NCBI GenBank assembly: GCA_903895005.1
Contig: CAITSH010000205.1
Location: 1-15,244, forward strand
Length of the DNA stretch: 15,244 nucleotides
From: an uncultured Pseudomonadota bacterium
GTDB taxonomy: Bacteria; Pseudomonadota; Gammaproteobacteria; Burkholderiales; SG8-39
Direction: 5' to 3'
Position numbers and translations under genes: made by a program. The notes beneath the pieces were generated by a model. That model ran no database searches and was not told the origin of the DNA. It saw only the letters and a list, made by a program, of their open reading frames with translations. Shown here in pieces: positions 14,034-15,244 of the stretch (its first letter is position 1; the number at the start of each line of letters is the position of its first letter).

Positions 14034-15011
14034 CTATTCCGGCGTCAAGCCCGACTGCTTCACCGCCGCGCCCCACTTCACCGACTCGCTGCGAATGAAC
14101 GTGGAAAATTCTTCGGGCGTGCTCCCGACCGGTTCCGCGCCGGCCTTGGACAGCGCTTCACGCACGTCGCTCATCGCCAGTACTTTCACCACTTCATCGT
14201 GCAGGCGGCGGATGACCTCGGGCGGCGTGCCGGTCGGTGCGACAAGGCCGGTCCAGCCGGTGACCACCACCGAGGGGAAGCCCAGTTCGCTCATGGTCGC
14301 AACATCGGGCACGGCGGACGAACGTTTCGGCTGGCATACGGCCAGCGCGCGCAGCTTGCCGGCCCTGACATGCGGCAGCAACGCGGGCATGGTGCCCACG
14401 ATCATGTCGATCTGACCGCCCAGCAGGTCGGTGATCGCCGGGGCCTCGCCCTTGTAGGGGACGTGCAGGAATTTCACGCCGGTGGCACCGGCGAGCATTT
14501 CGGCGGCGAGGTGGCTCTGGTTGCCGGCACCGGCCGAGCCGTAGCGGACAAGCTCCGGTTTTGCGCGCGCTGCGCTGATCAATTCCTGCGCGCTCTTGTA
14601 CGGTGAATTGGCCGGGACGGTCATCACGAACACGATCGAGGTGGTCTGTGTCACCGCGGTGAAATCGCGCAGCGCGTCATAGGGCACCTTCTTGTAGACG
14701 TGCTGGTTGATGGTGAGCGTACTCGGGGAAGTCATCAGGAAGGTATAGCCGTCAGGTGTCGCGCGCGCGGCGGCTTCGCCAGCGATCATGCCGTTGGCGC
14801 CGGCGCGGTTGTCGATGATGAAGGTCTGGCCAAGGGCTTCGCCGAGTTTCTGCCCGATAAGCCTCGCGGCGATGTCGATGCTGCCGCCCGCGGACTGCGA
14901 GACGATGAAACGCACCGGGCGCGAGGGCCAGGCCTGTGCCGCAGCGGACGCGGGGAGCAGCAGTTGTAATAGCAGAGCCGCCGCAATCGTAATCAGGGTC
15001 GTGAGTCTCAT
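14034..15011 (-). CDS. Bug/TctC-family periplasmic solute-binding protein
   Basis: 325 residues from the ATG complementary to 15009-15011; GGAG lies 5 bases before it. The frame is open further upstream but only this start gives a signal peptide: Arg2, hydrophobic 6-19, then Ala-Ser-Ala-Ala-Ala-Gln-Ala at 21-27 with cleavage near 25-27. The mature protein shows W-P-S-R-P-V-R-F-I-V, G-G-S-I-D-I, I-D-N-R-A-G-A-N-G-M-I, A-T-P-D-G-Y-T, Y-G-S-A-G-A-G-N-Q-S-H-L-A-A-E, V-P-Y-K-G-E-A-P-A-I-T-D-L-L-G-G-Q, T-M-P-A-L-L-P-H-V-R-A-G-K-L and A-P-T-G-T-P-P. It follows a PrpD-like gene by 22 bases on the same strand, so the two are very probably co-transcribed and the ligand may be that enzyme's substrate. 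It differs clearly from the Bug protein at 7837-8832, so it is not a recent duplicate. No transporter membrane genes are seen. Confidence 0.95.
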   Translation of the reverse strand: MRLTTLITIAAALLLQLLLPASAAAQAWPSRPVRFIVSQSAGGSIDIAARLIGQKLGEALGQTFIIDNRAGANGMIAGEAAARATPDGYTFLMTSPSTLTINQHVYKKVPYDALRDFTAVTQTTSIVFVMTVPANSPYKSAQELISAARAKPELVRYGSAGAGNQSHLAAEMLAGATGVKFLHVPYKGEAPAITDLLGGQIDMIVGTMPALLPHVRAGKLRALAVCQPKRSSAVPDVATMSELGFPSVVVTGWTGLVAPTGTPPEVIRRLHDEVVKVLAMSDVREALSKAGAEPVGSTPEEFSTFIRSESVKWGAAVKQSGLTPE

Positions 15012-15033
15012 GGATTCTCCGCTTGAAATGAAA

Positions 15034-15244
15034 TCAGGGATTGAAATCGACCAGCGTGCGCATGTCATCGCACCCGTCAATATGGAGCAGCGCATCGCGC
15101 AGGGTCCCGGCCCTGTCTTGGCCCCACAGCGGCACGGCAAGATCGTTGTATTTGCGTTCAAGGTCGGCGACCGCATGGGGGCGGGTTGGCTCGCCGCTGG
15201 TGATGATACAGCGCCCTTCGTAACGCGTGCCGTCCTTCATGCAG
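15034..15244 (-). CDS. MmgE/PrpD-family protein, C-terminal end (partial)
   Basis: Only the last 69 or so codons are in the window; the gene continues beyond the right edge, and its TGA stop is at the complement of 15034-15036. The visible order, D-G-T-x-Y-E, then an S-G-E-P-x-x-P stretch, then D-L-E-R-K-Y-x-D-L-A and a closing A-x-x-L-R-D-A-L-L-x-I-D segment, matches the C-terminal end of MmgE/PrpD proteins. This family includes 2-methylcitrate dehydratase, cis-aconitate decarboxylase and related enzymes that act on branched organic acids. The catalytic residues lie outside the window, so the reaction cannot be told. It is followed 22 bases later by a Bug receptor, a pairing that fits an organic-acid uptake and catabolism unit. 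A call from a fragment this short remains somewhat uncertain. Confidence 0.75.
   Translation of the reverse strand, partial: CMKDGTRYEGRCIITSGEPTRPHAVADLERKYNDLAVPLWGQDRAGTLRDALLHIDGCDDMRTLVDFNP

Overview
The window looks like a GC-rich betaproteobacterial chromosome segment, most likely Burkholderiales. That placement rests on three separate Bug/TctC-type periplasmic solute-binding proteins without adjacent transporter membrane subunits, an MmgE/PrpD-like gene, an HpcH/HpaI aldolase and a multi-PAS/GAF sensor kinase. No ribosomal marker gene is present, so it is an inference. No tRNA, rRNA, CRISPR array, transposase or phage gene was seen.

Layout. Positions 2-541 hold the 3' half of a Bug receptor (+). 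Positions 707-1519 encode a class I methyltransferase with an N-terminal export-like segment. After a leader with several possible hairpins, 1735-4719 encodes a 994-residue soluble histidine kinase (GAF-PAS-GAF-PAS-PAS-HisKA-HATPase) with no response regulator nearby. A sigma70-like promoter at 4773-4802 precedes a four-gene forward operon: an HpcH/HpaI-type aldolase (4977-5723), a LeuC/aconitase-like large subunit (5842-7134), a LeuD-like small subunit (7173-7730) and a Bug receptor (7837-8832). A cupin gene (8875-9258, -) converges on this operon. After a roughly 450-base spacer, a ketopantoate-reductase-family gene (9715-10680) appears to start at a CTG codon and ends at a strong intrinsic terminator. 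Positions 10869-13967 encode a 1032-residue Ala/Glu/Arg-rich protein with one membrane segment near its C terminus. Two genes then run on the minus strand: a Bug receptor (14034-15011) and, upstream of it, the C-terminal end of an MmgE/PrpD-like gene (15034-15244, cut by the window edge).

How the genes may work together. The aldolase, the two aconitase-superfamily subunits and the Bug receptor look like an uptake-and-breakdown route for a hydroxylated or unsaturated di/tricarboxylate: bind outside, hydrate or isomerise, then cleave to a 2-oxoacid plus a second fragment. Both hydratase subunits depart from standard active-site motifs, so the substrate is probably not isopropylmalate or citrate. 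The reductase and cupin may act on products but sit in separate transcription units. The minus-strand PrpD-like/Bug pair looks like a second small organic-acid module.

The most striking feature is the rod protein. From residue 81 to 948 it is built of 62 consecutive 14-residue units with no insertion or deletion. Arg is at unit position 4 in 52 units and an acidic residue at position 8 in 57 (hand count). It is probably a membrane-tethered helical rod or coiled coil on the order of 130 nm long, of unknown function.
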